A stretch of DNA of 64,000 nt from Actinoalloteichus hymeniacidonis (GCF_014203365.1 NZ_JACHIS010000001.1:5394001-5458000), one strand, 5' to 3'; shown: positions 36,301-44,149, counted from the first letter of the stretch. Notes: generated by a model from the letters alone, not told the origin. Translations and numbers: made by a program.

Positions 36301-39300
36301 CGGACAGCAACGACCATTCGGCCCACCCGGCCAGTTCGGTCCGGGGACGCCGCCCGGCGGTCCGAACCAGTTCGGCCCCGGTCAACAAGGGCCTCCCCAA
36401 GTCAATCAACCCCACGGCCCGCGTCCCGGACAGTTCGCGCCGCCCCCCAATGGTCTCGGCAACCAGCCCGGCGGCTTCGGCAACCAGCCTCCGGGCTTCG
36501 GCCAGCAACCCGGCCATCCCGGCGGTCAACAGCCCGGTGGATTCGGTCAACCGCCGAACAGACCAGGGCAGTTCGGCCCCGGCCCGGCACCACACGGTGG
36601 TCCCGGCCAGTCCGGCCCGTTCGGTGGCCAACCCGATGGCCCACCACGCCCGCACCAGCAGGCCGGACCGCCGCAGGCTCCGCCTGCCCAGGTCCCGCCG
36701 CAAGGTGGACCGAACCGACCCGGACCCGACGGCCCGGCACCGCAACCCGGCCGCACGGATGTGCCTGCGCCCCGCAGCGACACGCCCCCGGCCGGAGCCG
36801 ATCGCAACGCGGCACCCGTCCCGCGCGGCGACGGCGGCGCGGACCGCACCCCGCCTGCGGACCGGAAGCCGACCACGCCGGAGTCCCCGCAGGCCCCCGC
36901 CACGCCGAGGACGCCGGACAGCGCGTCGCCCGTCGGAGGCCCGCCTGCCGATGCGGGGCCGGGTTCCGGAGACCCGATTCCGAGCTCCGGGCCATCGGAT
37001 GCCGCGTCGCCGACCGACTCGGCAGACAGCACACCGGATACCGATAGCGGTCTCCCGCCGATCGAGCACGAGTACCCCTTGTCCGACGGCTCGACGTACG
37101 AGACGAGCCTCGGTGCCGACCAACTCGACACCACCGACGGTTTCGAGAGCAGCCTGGCCGAACGGTTGGAAGGCACCGGACTCACTCCGGAACAGTTCGA
37201 CGAGATCCGGCAACGCCCGGTCGAGAGCTACACGGCTGCGGAGGTCGAGGCGATCCGGGACGTGCGGGACGGGGTCGAGACCCCGCCCGGCGAGGTCGTG
37301 CAGCGGGTGCTGACCGGCGAGGTCGCGGCGAACTACCTGCAGAACAATCCGGTGTTCATCCCCGATGGCAGCGGCGGCCAACGACAGATCTTCGACCCGA
37401 CCGAGGCGGGCGGCTTCACCACCCGCTATCGGGATGTCGCGGAGTTGCGCAGCCCGGCCGACGTCATCGAGGGACTGCGGCTGGACTACACCGACGGCGG
37501 CTACGAGGACCGCAACGGCCGTCCGCCGTATCTGCCGGACGACGCGAGCATCCCGGTGCTGCGGTTCCCCTTGGACCAGCCCGACAACCTGGCGATTCCC
37601 TATGGCGGCACGACGCCGGAGGGCATGGCGAACATGGGCGGCGACACCCGCCAGGACCCGCCGTTCACCGGCAACGGCTTCCCCGGCAGCGAACAGCACG
37701 CCACCCCGGAGTTCATCCTGAGCCCGACCGAACTCGGCGAGGTCGCCGAGCTGTGGGTGGTGGATCGAGACGGCAACGAGAGCCTGCTCGGCGCCTTCGA
37801 CCCGGACAACGGGCAGTGGAACACCACCCCCGACGGCGATGCCTGGCTGGCCGCGAACGAGGCGAGCCGCACCGAGCTACTGGCGGAGCGCGATGCGGCG
37901 GCGGGCGCCGACCCCGCCACGCCGAGACCCGACACCACGCCGGACGCGGACCCGACGTCGACACCCGACCACGATGCCGATTCGAGCACGGACCCCGATT
38001 CGTCCCCCGACCGCGACGGCGACCCCGGCGATCCGGCCGACAGCCCCGCCGACCCGCGACCGCTGACAACGGAACAACAGGCGATCCTCGACGCCAGCAC
38101 CACGACCCCGGCAGGCCGGGCCTTCTTCCCCGACGAGCCAGAAACCCAACGCTCGGCGCAGACCGTCGCCCCCGACCCGGATGGCCGCCGGACCTACGAC
38201 CTGCACGGCGACCAACAGAACGTCTTCATCGGCGACCAGACACTGGACGCAGCAGGCTTCGCCGACATCGTCCGCGCCGACCCGGACTGGAACGGCGAGG
38301 CGATCCGCCTGCTGTCCTGCGACACGGGTGGCCTACCGGACGGATTCGCCGCCGATCTAGCCCGCGAACTCGGCGTGGAGGTACTAGCCCCGACCCAGAT
38401 GGGCTGGGCCAACGCGGACGGCAGCCTGTTCTCCTCGTCCGGCACCCAGGACGCCGACGGAAACTGGACTCCCGCCGACCCGCCGGACGGCACCTGGCAG
38501 GCCTTCCAACCGGACGGCACCACCACCGATTTCAGTGACGGCCCCTACCTCGGCGACAGCGCGGCAGAGGGTGGTCCGGACGATGCTCGGGCACGGGCGA
38601 ATACGCGGTCGACGAATCAGGTGCCGGATTACGTCCCACCAGTCATGGATCCGAACGTTCCACCGGTTCCCGTGTTACTCGGCCCGAATCAACGATTCGC
38701 CGATGCGGTACCAAATCCGGAACCGAACACGTGGTATCGAGTTGATCTCGAATTCGAGAACGCTCAAGGTTCCCTAGAAATCAAGACCGTTGGCGATTAT
38801 TTTGTCGGCGAGCGTTGCGCGGATACCGGAAGGCCAAAACTTGAATACGTCACTGCCGCAGTTCCCAACGAGAGTCCGGGAAAAAGTGCAGACGCCTATT
38901 TCCCACCAGGGGGCGCCACAGGGCCGGCATTGGGCGCCATCGACCTGCTGTTAGATCCAGAAGTCGTCTACAATGTGGCCGACGGCCACGGAAATCAACG
39001 GTTCCGCACCGATGGCGAGGCTGAACCGCCGCCCGCAGTTACATGGGACGTCCCCGACGCAGCATTACCGAACGAGGGTTCCTCAGATATCCCTCCCGGC
39101 GAAGCCTCGGAGGACACGCGGTCAGCACCTTCGCCACCGTTCACTGTTGTGTTAACCGAAGAATGGAATCCACAGGAAGGCTCCTTTACCTCAGGCTGGG
39201 GCGCCCGACCCGAGGAAGACCGCCCAGCAAACGCACAGATCACTCTCAACAGACCGAATGGTGACGGCTGGCATGCCACAATTTTCACCGACGACGCTGG

Positions 39301-39967
39301 CAACATCAGTCGAATACTCACCTGGGCGGGACCGCATGAGAATCTGTTCAACCCTGAACTCGGCAACCGAGAAACGATGCATTTCCATCATGAACATACC
39401 ACCGCATCCGACGTCCAGCCACGGACAGGAGCGCCGATCCCAAATGTAGTATACGGAGTGGTCGATCCACCGAAAATCGGGGAATCACCGGGCGATCCGC
39501 GCTGGCTTTTTCACACCGACGAAAAAGGTAATACCGCTGCCGCCAGCGGTGCCTTCGATTACGACAAGAGTCATCGGCATGCTCGGGAGAGTGCCATCCA
39601 ACTGGCCGTTGGCCAAGTTGCCTCAAAGAACGAGTACTCGGGTGTTATGGAAGCCGCAGGTGGGCATATTTTCGGCCACGCAGCGGCAGGCATCAGCGAG
39701 CGGGTAAATTATATGGCGCAATGGGCGGCACAGAACGCAACTTTTGGCCAGCATTTTATCCCTACCAGCTGGGGCGAGATGGAAAACCATCTCAAGGCTA
39801 TTGCCGGACCTGATCTCAGGGTTGATCGATTCGATTTCTGGGCTGACAGAAACGGGCGGGAAACTCCGGAAGCTGTCCACGTACGGTTCCAACTTACGAT
39901 GGGCGACCCGCCCGTCACATCGACGCACCTGAGGAGCTTTCCGAATGTACCCCCTACAGTCCCTTAA
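33338..39967 (+). CDS. Giant type VII polymorphic toxin with nuclease tip
   Basis: 2,209 residues from ATG 33338 (AGGTG upstream). Order: helical WXG/LXG-like head with a W-x-x-x-x...SLACMEGETADAFQEMW motif (about 1-110); hydrophobic helices (about 110-190); Ala/Gly module (about 190-300); a very long Gly/Ser then Pro/Gly/Gln linker (about 300-1235); a folded region with IEHEYPLSDG and a TNT-like RFPLDQPDNLAIPYGGT section (about 1238-1500); an Asp/Thr linker; a caspase-like module with DLHG (His1623) and LLSCDTG (Cys1661); and the toxin tip. The tip ends with EAAGGHIFGHAAAG (His2110, His2114), Asn2124, NATFGQHFIP and VRFQL, the Endonuclease_NS_2 pattern. Seven TTA codons noted. DNA or RNA degradation in rivals is the expected role; the cognate YezG-like gene overlaps its 3' end. 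Confidence 0.85.
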   Translation: MGMEIPDEVKWLIPICVGMSWPEGDETALRRLGEAWRQAASEVGGVIQQGQAAADASLACMEGETADAFQEMWNQFVAGDEQFLVSLQEFCEGLGASCDDSALEVEYTKYMIIASLIMLAIQIAAMIAAAFVTFGTASAGIPVAQAATRLTVQMIFRQLIISILKSVAIEVAMSVGLDAAIQGLQMLQGNRDGMDWGKIKDSAISGVVSGVVGGVSGVVPTGATGALSDSVGGTLADQALRGATRGAAEGVASTVAEGLVTGQGFTGQDLLYGATSGAVGGAVDGAQSGAEGLSAANIDTDGGGSGADGGSGSDGGGSGSDGGSGPDGGSGPAGGLPSESGTPNSLLSATGGSPDSGGSGLGNTSSGGSSGGSGSSSTSGSNSGSSSGGSDGGGGSDSGGTSPNSTASTTPSSSGLGDSGPSTTSTAPDSSPSTSGGPDSLGARLDGGSDSGGSAPTAPDSGLSTQSAPLAADSGSPGGSPSDGGGTSTGGSPPDGGRPDSAGPSTDAPASSSTTSAPQPDGPAAGPTPDSGSTTPSSSAAPDAATPDAAGSSNPSSPGGPTNPAPDAGSGNGGPGGGGSGGGAGGTPAGGTPAGGSAPGGSSPDRSATAGPPDAPTTSNGPSAGPISAPDLDGAPDPARSGSTASAASFDAPSGAAPGGAPTSPTADSTGGPGNGGSTPGSSQSPSGPRPDQVPSGATPRPGDSAPQAPGNPGGFGPSSPNDPAGFGPSGGVPGPTNPGPNAPHSTGGLDAAGPAGFGPTGPGATGPRPEAPPSAPLTISASSTGGSDAPFSGGQPGFQGGGSPSAPAAGNPAGFGGSAGGPAGGMAGGMPGSVPFGPAPGGMGGQPGGGPGSFGPAGQPAPQPGGGQPGPGRPGPQQPGLGHPGSPPPAGPPPAGPPQPGHSGPPPRGLPPQNFGGPPPNQSGGPTPPQGGPGYPTQPRPAGPPMPFGPTGPGGPGGPGGFGQPGPGPGQPGPQQLAPHQGGPGNPGQQRPFGPPGQFGPGTPPGGPNQFGPGQQGPPQVNQPHGPRPGQFAPPPNGLGNQPGGFGNQPPGFGQQPGHPGGQQPGGFGQPPNRPGQFGPGPAPHGGPGQSGPFGGQPDGPPRPHQQAGPPQAPPAQVPPQGGPNRPGPDGPAPQPGRTDVPAPRSDTPPAGADRNAAPVPRGDGGADRTPPADRKPTTPESPQAPATPRTPDSASPVGGPPADAGPGSGDPIPSSGPSDAASPTDSADSTPDTDSGLPPIEHEYPLSDGSTYETSLGADQLDTTDGFESSLAERLEGTGLTPEQFDEIRQRPVESYTAAEVEAIRDVRDGVETPPGEVVQRVLTGEVAANYLQNNPVFIPDGSGGQRQIFDPTEAGGFTTRYRDVAELRSPADVIEGLRLDYTDGGYEDRNGRPPYLPDDASIPVLRFPLDQPDNLAIPYGGTTPEGMANMGGDTRQDPPFTGNGFPGSEQHATPEFILSPTELGEVAELWVVDRDGNESLLGAFDPDNGQWNTTPDGDAWLAANEASRTELLAERDAAAGADPATPRPDTTPDADPTSTPDHDADSSTDPDSSPDRDGDPGDPADSPADPRPLTTEQQAILDASTTTPAGRAFFPDEPETQRSAQTVAPDPDGRRTYDLHGDQQNVFIGDQTLDAAGFADIVRADPDWNGEAIRLLSCDTGGLPDGFAADLARELGVEVLAPTQMGWANADGSLFSSSGTQDADGNWTPADPPDGTWQAFQPDGTTTDFSDGPYLGDSAAEGGPDDARARANTRSTNQVPDYVPPVMDPNVPPVPVLLGPNQRFADAVPNPEPNTWYRVDLEFENAQGSLEIKTVGDYFVGERCADTGRPKLEYVTAAVPNESPGKSADAYFPPGGATGPALGAIDLLLDPEVVYNVADGHGNQRFRTDGEAEPPPAVTWDVPDAALPNEGSSDIPPGEASEDTRSAPSPPFTVVLTEEWNPQEGSFTSGWGARPEEDRPANAQITLNRPNGDGWHATIFTDDAGNISRILTWAGPHENLFNPELGNRETMHFHHEHTTASDVQPRTGAPIPNVVYGVVDPPKIGESPGDPRWLFHTDEKGNTAAASGAFDYDKSHRHARESAIQLAVGQVASKNEYSGVMEAAGGHIFGHAAAGISERVNYMAQWAAQNATFGQHFIPTSWGEMENHLKAIAGPDLRVDRFDFWADRNGRETPEAVHVRFQLTMGDPPVTSTHLRSFPNVPPTVP

Positions 39968-40421
39968 CGAGCAGGAGTTACAGCAGCGGATCGGGGGAAG
40001 GCTACTCGCCGCTACTCCGTCCGGCTGGCACCGCATCGACCTAAAGGCTTTAATGGCTGTCGCCGTGCGCGACCTGTCGCTCACGGTTCTGACCGCCGAC
40101 GGCGGCAGCGTGCCCGTCGCGCCTACTCCTGAACTGGGTGAGGATCTCGCATTGTTACGACAGGTCACCTACCGCCCGGAGAAGGGCGCTTGGTTCTCGG
40201 TGCGATTCACCATGGACCCCCCGGCTGCGTTCCGTGTGAGCTACAACTACACCTATGAACCACAGTGGGTTCCGCCGGTGCCGCCCGAGGTGTTCGCGAC
40301 CGACTTGCTTGCCTTTCCACGCACAGCGCAGTACGTCCCCGAGTGGCTGGCGAGCAGACTTACCCAAGCTAGCGGCGCTGTCGACCCCGGCTCTACCACC
40401 GGAACCGACCACGATGCATGA
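39945..40421 (+). CDS. YezG-like immunity protein
   Basis: 158 residues. The ATG lies inside the toxin gene (23-base overlap), ensuring co-translation of toxin and antidote. Pattern: EQELQQRIGGRLLAATPSGWHRIDLK, then RPEKGAWFSVRFTMDP, SYNYTYEPQW and FPRTAQYVPEWL. It shares these blocks with the N-terminus of the next gene and the C-terminus of the gene at 32367. YezG proteins neutralise Endonuclease_NS_2 toxins of Bacillus LXG type, the same nuclease class as this toxin's tip. Contains TTA codons at 39978 and 40155. Confidence 0.75.
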   Translation: MYPLQSLNEQELQQRIGGRLLAATPSGWHRIDLKALMAVAVRDLSLTVLTADGGSVPVAPTPELGEDLALLRQVTYRPEKGAWFSVRFTMDPPAAFRVSYNYTYEPQWVPPVPPEVFATDLLAFPRTAQYVPEWLASRLTQASGAVDPGSTTGTDHDA

Positions 40422-40457
40422 TTTCGCTGTTCCCACTTCGACGAAAAGGCATGGTTG

Positions 40458-41762
40458 ATGACCACCCCCTCCGCCCCGCTGACCCCACCGGAAGAAAATG
40501 CGCTGATCGAAGAGATCACCGCCATCGTCCAACACGAAATACCCGCCGGTTGGCGCGAGCTTTACCTCCAATACTGCGTGGTGGGTTCTTACGTCGAGAC
40601 CATCAGCACCGTCAAAGACACCGCAGGACGCCCTCAACACTGGAACCTCCCCACGTCAATCCTCAACCTTCTCGAACGCCTCCGCGCCGGGATGTACCGG
40701 CCCGGAGGCGGAACCTGGAACTTCTTCGCCGCACTCTTCACCTACCCTGGCACCTACTCAGTCAAATACGAACGCGAACGCGAACCAGACTGGTTCAACT
40801 ACCCCGCACAACACGACTTCCAAACAGAACTCACCCAGTTCCCACGCACAATCGAAAACACCCCTGACTGGCTACAACGCGGAGCACAAGAAGAACAGCA
40901 TGAACTGCCGACAATAAGTAGGCCGGAACTATTCGACGGCGTAACACCCGACCAAAAGCCCATCATTACTCGGCCGCCAATCCCTGCTTCCGAGGTGCCC
41001 GCAGTACTAACTTACCTACGAACGGCCCCAGCAATTCAAATACGAGAAACAGGAGGCTTCTACGATCTGCTTGAAGACCGAAAGCTAATCCCTGGAACTA
41101 TCGTTCGCACGGACGGCACATGGGTATGGCCCACACCGGTGGCTCACTACCTGGAGAAATACGGAATCTCACCTGATCCCGCCATGCTGGAGCACATCCG
41201 CACCAACAATTTCCAGGTCCCACAAGAAATACCCGAAGTCAATCTCCGCGTCGCCTACGCCGTAATCACCAACGAAAAGGTCCGACGACACCGCCTCCCC
41301 ATAACCACCGAAATCCAGACCTACCTCGCGCAAGTCGCCGCCCGCAAAGCTCCCATGCCCAGCCAATCCTACGACTTCTATCACGCCCGAGTCTTCGACG
41401 GCCAAACCGAGAATGGCGACCCGGTAGTCAACCGGGAACCTCTGACGCCCGAAGAGAAGGAGAAGGTCCTCGCCTACCTCGTCGCAGGCGACATAGTCCT
41501 CTCCGGCCGAGGCCGAGTCCCCGACCAACTCGACCCCGAACACCCCCGCCGAGTCCCCGTCGCCTGGCTCACCGACGGCACCTGGCTCTGGCAACCCGCC
41601 GTCCGCTACTACCTCGAAAAACACGACCTCGCACCCGACCCCGCCTTCCTCACCCACATCCGACAACTCAACTACCAAATCCCCACCGTCAACGACGACA
41701 CCCGCCAAGCCGCCACCCGCGCCGTCACACCCGCGCCCAGTAACCCAGCCAATCCCAGCTGA
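40458..41762 (+). CDS. Composite immunity protein: YezG-like domain plus duplicated C-terminal domain
   Basis: 434 residues. Residues 1-140 are YezG-like (AGWRELYLQYCVVGSY ... GTWNFFAALFTYPGTYSVKYE ... FPRTIENTPDWL). Residues 176-255 and 329-410 are two copies of one domain: each ends DGTW(V/L)W-x-x-(P/A)V-x-(H/Y)YLEK-x-(G/D)-(I/L)-(S/A)PDPA-x-L-x-HIR-x-x-(N/Y)-x-(V/I)P. The duplicated domain is also found near other actinomycete toxins as far as I recall, but I have no name for it. Only 36 bases separate it from the previous gene. Probably broadens immunity or links antidote to another ligand. Confidence 0.65.
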   Translation: MTTPSAPLTPPEENALIEEITAIVQHEIPAGWRELYLQYCVVGSYVETISTVKDTAGRPQHWNLPTSILNLLERLRAGMYRPGGGTWNFFAALFTYPGTYSVKYEREREPDWFNYPAQHDFQTELTQFPRTIENTPDWLQRGAQEEQHELPTISRPELFDGVTPDQKPIITRPPIPASEVPAVLTYLRTAPAIQIRETGGFYDLLEDRKLIPGTIVRTDGTWVWPTPVAHYLEKYGISPDPAMLEHIRTNNFQVPQEIPEVNLRVAYAVITNEKVRRHRLPITTEIQTYLAQVAARKAPMPSQSYDFYHARVFDGQTENGDPVVNREPLTPEEKEKVLAYLVAGDIVLSGRGRVPDQLDPEHPRRVPVAWLTDGTWLWQPAVRYYLEKHDLAPDPAFLTHIRQLNYQIPTVNDDTRQAATRAVTPAPSNPANPS

Positions 41763-41833
41763 CAGCCGTGAACCACCGAGGTGGCATTGCTGTTCCGGGG
41801 CCGTCCAGCCGAATCCAGCAGTCCGATATTCGC

Positions 41834-41862
41834 TTGGGCGGCCGCTGATCGGTTGCTACCCT
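41834..41862 (+). promoter_or_regulatory. WhiB7-like promoter of the erm leader
   Basis: TTGGGC (41834-41839), exactly 17 bases, TACCCT (41857-41862). The AT-rich block ATATT (41826-41830) lies 3 bases upstream of the -35. That layout, AT block just ahead of a -35, is the WhiB7-dependent promoter architecture of actinobacterial antibiotic-resistance genes. The leader ATG is 8 bases after the -10, so its transcript would be leaderless. Confidence 0.55.
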
Positions 41863-41869
41863 CCTCGCC

Positions 41870-41908
41870 ATGGCAGTCTTCGCAATAGTCCGCTTTCGCA
41901 TCGCCTGA
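41870..41908 (+). CDS. Erm leader peptide (uORF), 12 residues
   Basis: ATG to TGA encodes MAVFAIVRFRIA. It sits between the candidate promoter and the attenuator-like hairpin ahead of the methyltransferase gene. Ribosome stalling on short leader peptides in the presence of macrolides is the usual inducible control of erm genes; this peptide has a hydrophobic-Arg pattern (VRFR) but is not one of the classic leader sequences. Supported by position only. Confidence 0.45.
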   Translation: MAVFAIVRFRIA

Positions 41909-41970
41909 CGGCGGTGTGATGGCGGCTCGCCTCGGCTGATCACCCGCCAGGCAAGCACGAATTCACCTCA

Positions 41971-42007
41971 CCCGTACCCCTTCACCCGTTCTCGGGCCAG
42001 GTACGGG
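41971..42007 (+). promoter_or_regulatory. Attenuator-like hairpin ahead of erm
   Basis: Outer stem CCCGTACC / GGTACGGG (perfect 8 bp) encloses CCCG-TTCT-CGGG. It lies 62 bases after the leader stop and about 96 bases ahead of the methyltransferase start. There is no U-run, so the mode could be transcriptional pausing, termination, or translational. Confidence 0.5.
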
Positions 42008-42103
42008 CTTCCCGCCGTCGGCAAGCGTCTTCTGCCCTGCGCGCGAATCGATCACCTCCGCATCGGTGTGTCGCGCGACGCCAGCCATCGAACGGGAATC
42101 CCC

Positions 42104-42952
42104 ATGTCCAAGAACCACCCTCGGCTGCCCGGACGTCACGAACTCGGTCAGAACCATCTCGTCGACAAGCGGGTACCAACCCGCATCGCGGAGCTGCTTC
42201 GAGAGGAAACCCCAGGTCCGATCCTCGAATACGGCGCGGGAGACGGGGCACTGACCAGCGCCTTGCTCACCACCGGCCGAGACCTCACCGCCATCGAGAT
42301 CGACCCGCGCCGGGTGCGGGATCTCCGACGCCGCTTCGGCTCCCGAGCCGAGGTCGTCCACGCCGACCTACTCACCTATCGACCCGCCACGGTCGGCCAC
42401 CACATCGTGTCCAACGTGCCGTTCCACCTGACCACGCCGTTGCTACGCAAGCTGTTGGACGCCGACGACTGGAGTTCGGCGATCCTGCTGCTTCAGTGGG
42501 AGGTGGCTCGAAAACGCGCCGGGGTCGGCGGAGCCACGATGCTCACGGCACTGTGGTGGCCCTGGTACGAGTTCCACCTAGCCGGTCGGGTCGCCGCGAC
42601 AGCGTTCCGGCCGGTACCTGCCGTCGACGGCGGGGTGCTCATCATGCGACGCAGGGCTGCCCCCTTGGTAGCGGTGGCGGAACGCGCCGCCTATCAACGG
42701 CTGGTGCGATCGGTGTTCACCGGCAGAGGCACCGGGCTTCGCGGCATCCTGACCAGGTTGGCCCCGCCGCCCTCGATCAACCGGTGGCTTCGCGCCGAGG
42801 GCCTCACCGGAGGCGAACTGCCCCGACGGTTGACCGCAGAACACTGGGTCTCGCTCTATCACGAATTCGAGTCCACCCCGGCCACCGGCGCACCCGCTCG
42901 ACGCCGACCCAACCGGAATCCGAGATCGCCAAGGGCGAAAGCCCACGACTGA
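42104..42952 (+). CDS. erm: 23S rRNA (adenine-N6) methyltransferase, Erm family
   Basis: 282 residues. Methylates the macrolide-site adenine (A2058 in E. coli numbering) of 23S rRNA, giving MLS-type resistance. Motifs: HELGQNHLVDKRV at the entry, SAM-binding ILEYGAGDGALT, IEIDPRRV, the Asp of VHADLL, catalytic VSNVPFHLTTPLL and QWEVARKRAG, then FRPVPAVDGGVLIMRRR and the helical C-terminal RNA domain. A basic tail (ARRRPNRNPRSPRAKAHD) is typical of producer or soil actinomycete Erm. ATG 42104 follows GGGAA. Mono- or dimethylation cannot be told from sequence. Confidence 0.93.
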   Translation: MSKNHPRLPGRHELGQNHLVDKRVPTRIAELLREETPGPILEYGAGDGALTSALLTTGRDLTAIEIDPRRVRDLRRRFGSRAEVVHADLLTYRPATVGHHIVSNVPFHLTTPLLRKLLDADDWSSAILLLQWEVARKRAGVGGATMLTALWWPWYEFHLAGRVAATAFRPVPAVDGGVLIMRRRAAPLVAVAERAAYQRLVRSVFTGRGTGLRGILTRLAPPPSINRWLRAEGLTGGELPRRLTAEHWVSLYHEFESTPATGAPARRRPNRNPRSPRAKAHD

Positions 42953-42963
42953 CCGCCTGCTGC

Positions 42964-42997
42964 CCGGGGTAGTCGGGTCGGCCCCCGACTACCCCGG
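42964..42997 (+). terminator. Terminator after erm
   Basis: Perfect 14-bp stem CCGGGGTAGTCGGG / CCCGACTACCCCGG with a 6-base loop, 12 bases after the erm stop. Confidence 0.85.
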
Positions 42998-43100
42998 CGA
43001 TGTCCGATCTCGCCTCGGCGGCATGGCCCGACGGCCTGTGGGTACTCGCCCAGAGCTCGCCGCCCCGAGCAGTGTCACCCAGCCGAACACCGGAGATGCC

Positions 43101-44087
43101 ATGGCTACGACAGCACCTCGCCACGCCATCGACGCCCATGCCCACGTTTATCCCGCTGACTACCTCGACCGACTCGAATCGATCGGCGTCGACCCGGCGA
43201 CCACCAAGGTTGCGCGCAACATGAAGGCAAGCGACGACGACGCGGATCTGAGTGCGCGGCTACGCATGATGGATGCCGCCGGGGTGCAGGTCCAGGTGAT
43301 CTCGGCGGTTCCCCAACTCCCCATGGTCGACGACGCCGAGGCAGCCCGCGATGCGGCACAGCTGGTCAACGACACCTACGCCACAATCCTCCAACGGCAT
43401 CCGAACCGCTTCGTCGCCTATGGCGCGATCGCCCTCCCCCACATCGACGAGTCCTTGCAGCAGATCGCCTACGGCCTGGACGACCTCGGCTTCGCGGGAA
43501 TCGGAATCACCTCGCTGGTGCAGCAGACGATCTCACCGGCCGACGCGCGCTTCGAGCCCGTCTTCGCCGAGCTGAATCGACGCGGTGCCATCGTCTACCT
43601 GCATGCCACTGGTAACGGCGCACGCTGCCCCATGATCAATGCACAAGGGCTCGAATGGGCGGTCGGAGCTCCCATCGAGGACGGATTGGCCCTGTTGCAC
43701 CTGCTCAAGGCCGATATCCCGGCGCGCTATCCCGGCATTCGCTTCCATATCGCGCACCTCGGCGGTGATCTGCCGTTCCTCGCGCAACGCATCGAGGACA
43801 ACTACGAGGACTGGCACGCGTTCCCGTCGTCTCCGCTCGCTGCGCTGCGGCGAATGTGGTTCGACGCCGCCAACTTCCACGGCCCGTCGCTACGGATGAC
43901 CCTGGACACCCTCGATCCCACGCGCATCATGTGCGGGTCGGACTACCCGTACTTCCAGGACGCGAAGTACACCCGGGCAATCGAGTACATCCGCGAAGCC
44001 GGTCTCGACGACGACGCCGTGCACGCCGTGCTGTCGGGCAACGCGCAACGGCTCTACGGCGACTCGTTGCCTGCCGCGACCTACTGA
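43101..44087 (+). CDS. Amidohydrolase-2 / ACMSD-family metal-dependent hydrolase
   Basis: 328 residues; ATG with GGAG 7 bases upstream. TIM-barrel metal hydrolase: metal ligands in IDAHAHVYP (HxH, near residue 12), YLHATGNG, IRFHIAHLGGDLPFL and the barrel-end Asp in IMCGSDYPYF. Related enzymes are decarboxylases (aminocarboxymuconate semialdehyde, gamma-resorcylate) or hydrolases, so the substrate is open. Stands alone between the erm terminator and the convergent nitroreductase gene. Confidence 0.88.
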   Translation: MATTAPRHAIDAHAHVYPADYLDRLESIGVDPATTKVARNMKASDDDADLSARLRMMDAAGVQVQVISAVPQLPMVDDAEAARDAAQLVNDTYATILQRHPNRFVAYGAIALPHIDESLQQIAYGLDDLGFAGIGITSLVQQTISPADARFEPVFAELNRRGAIVYLHATGNGARCPMINAQGLEWAVGAPIEDGLALLHLLKADIPARYPGIRFHIAHLGGDLPFLAQRIEDNYEDWHAFPSSPLAALRRMWFDAANFHGPSLRMTLDTLDPTRIMCGSDYPYFQDAKYTRAIEYIREAGLDDDAVHAVLSGNAQRLYGDSLPAATY

Positions 44088-44149
44088 CGAGCAGGTGTTC
44101 TCGCGGCTGGGGCAGGATGCGCCGGACACCGAGTCCCTGAGCAGCGCGT

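Noticed and set aside
31529-41762. A complete ESX/type VII secretion locus
   Set aside because: Only effector-side genes are present. No EccB/C/D/E, mycosin or FtsK/SpoIIIE-type ATPase motif occurs in the window.
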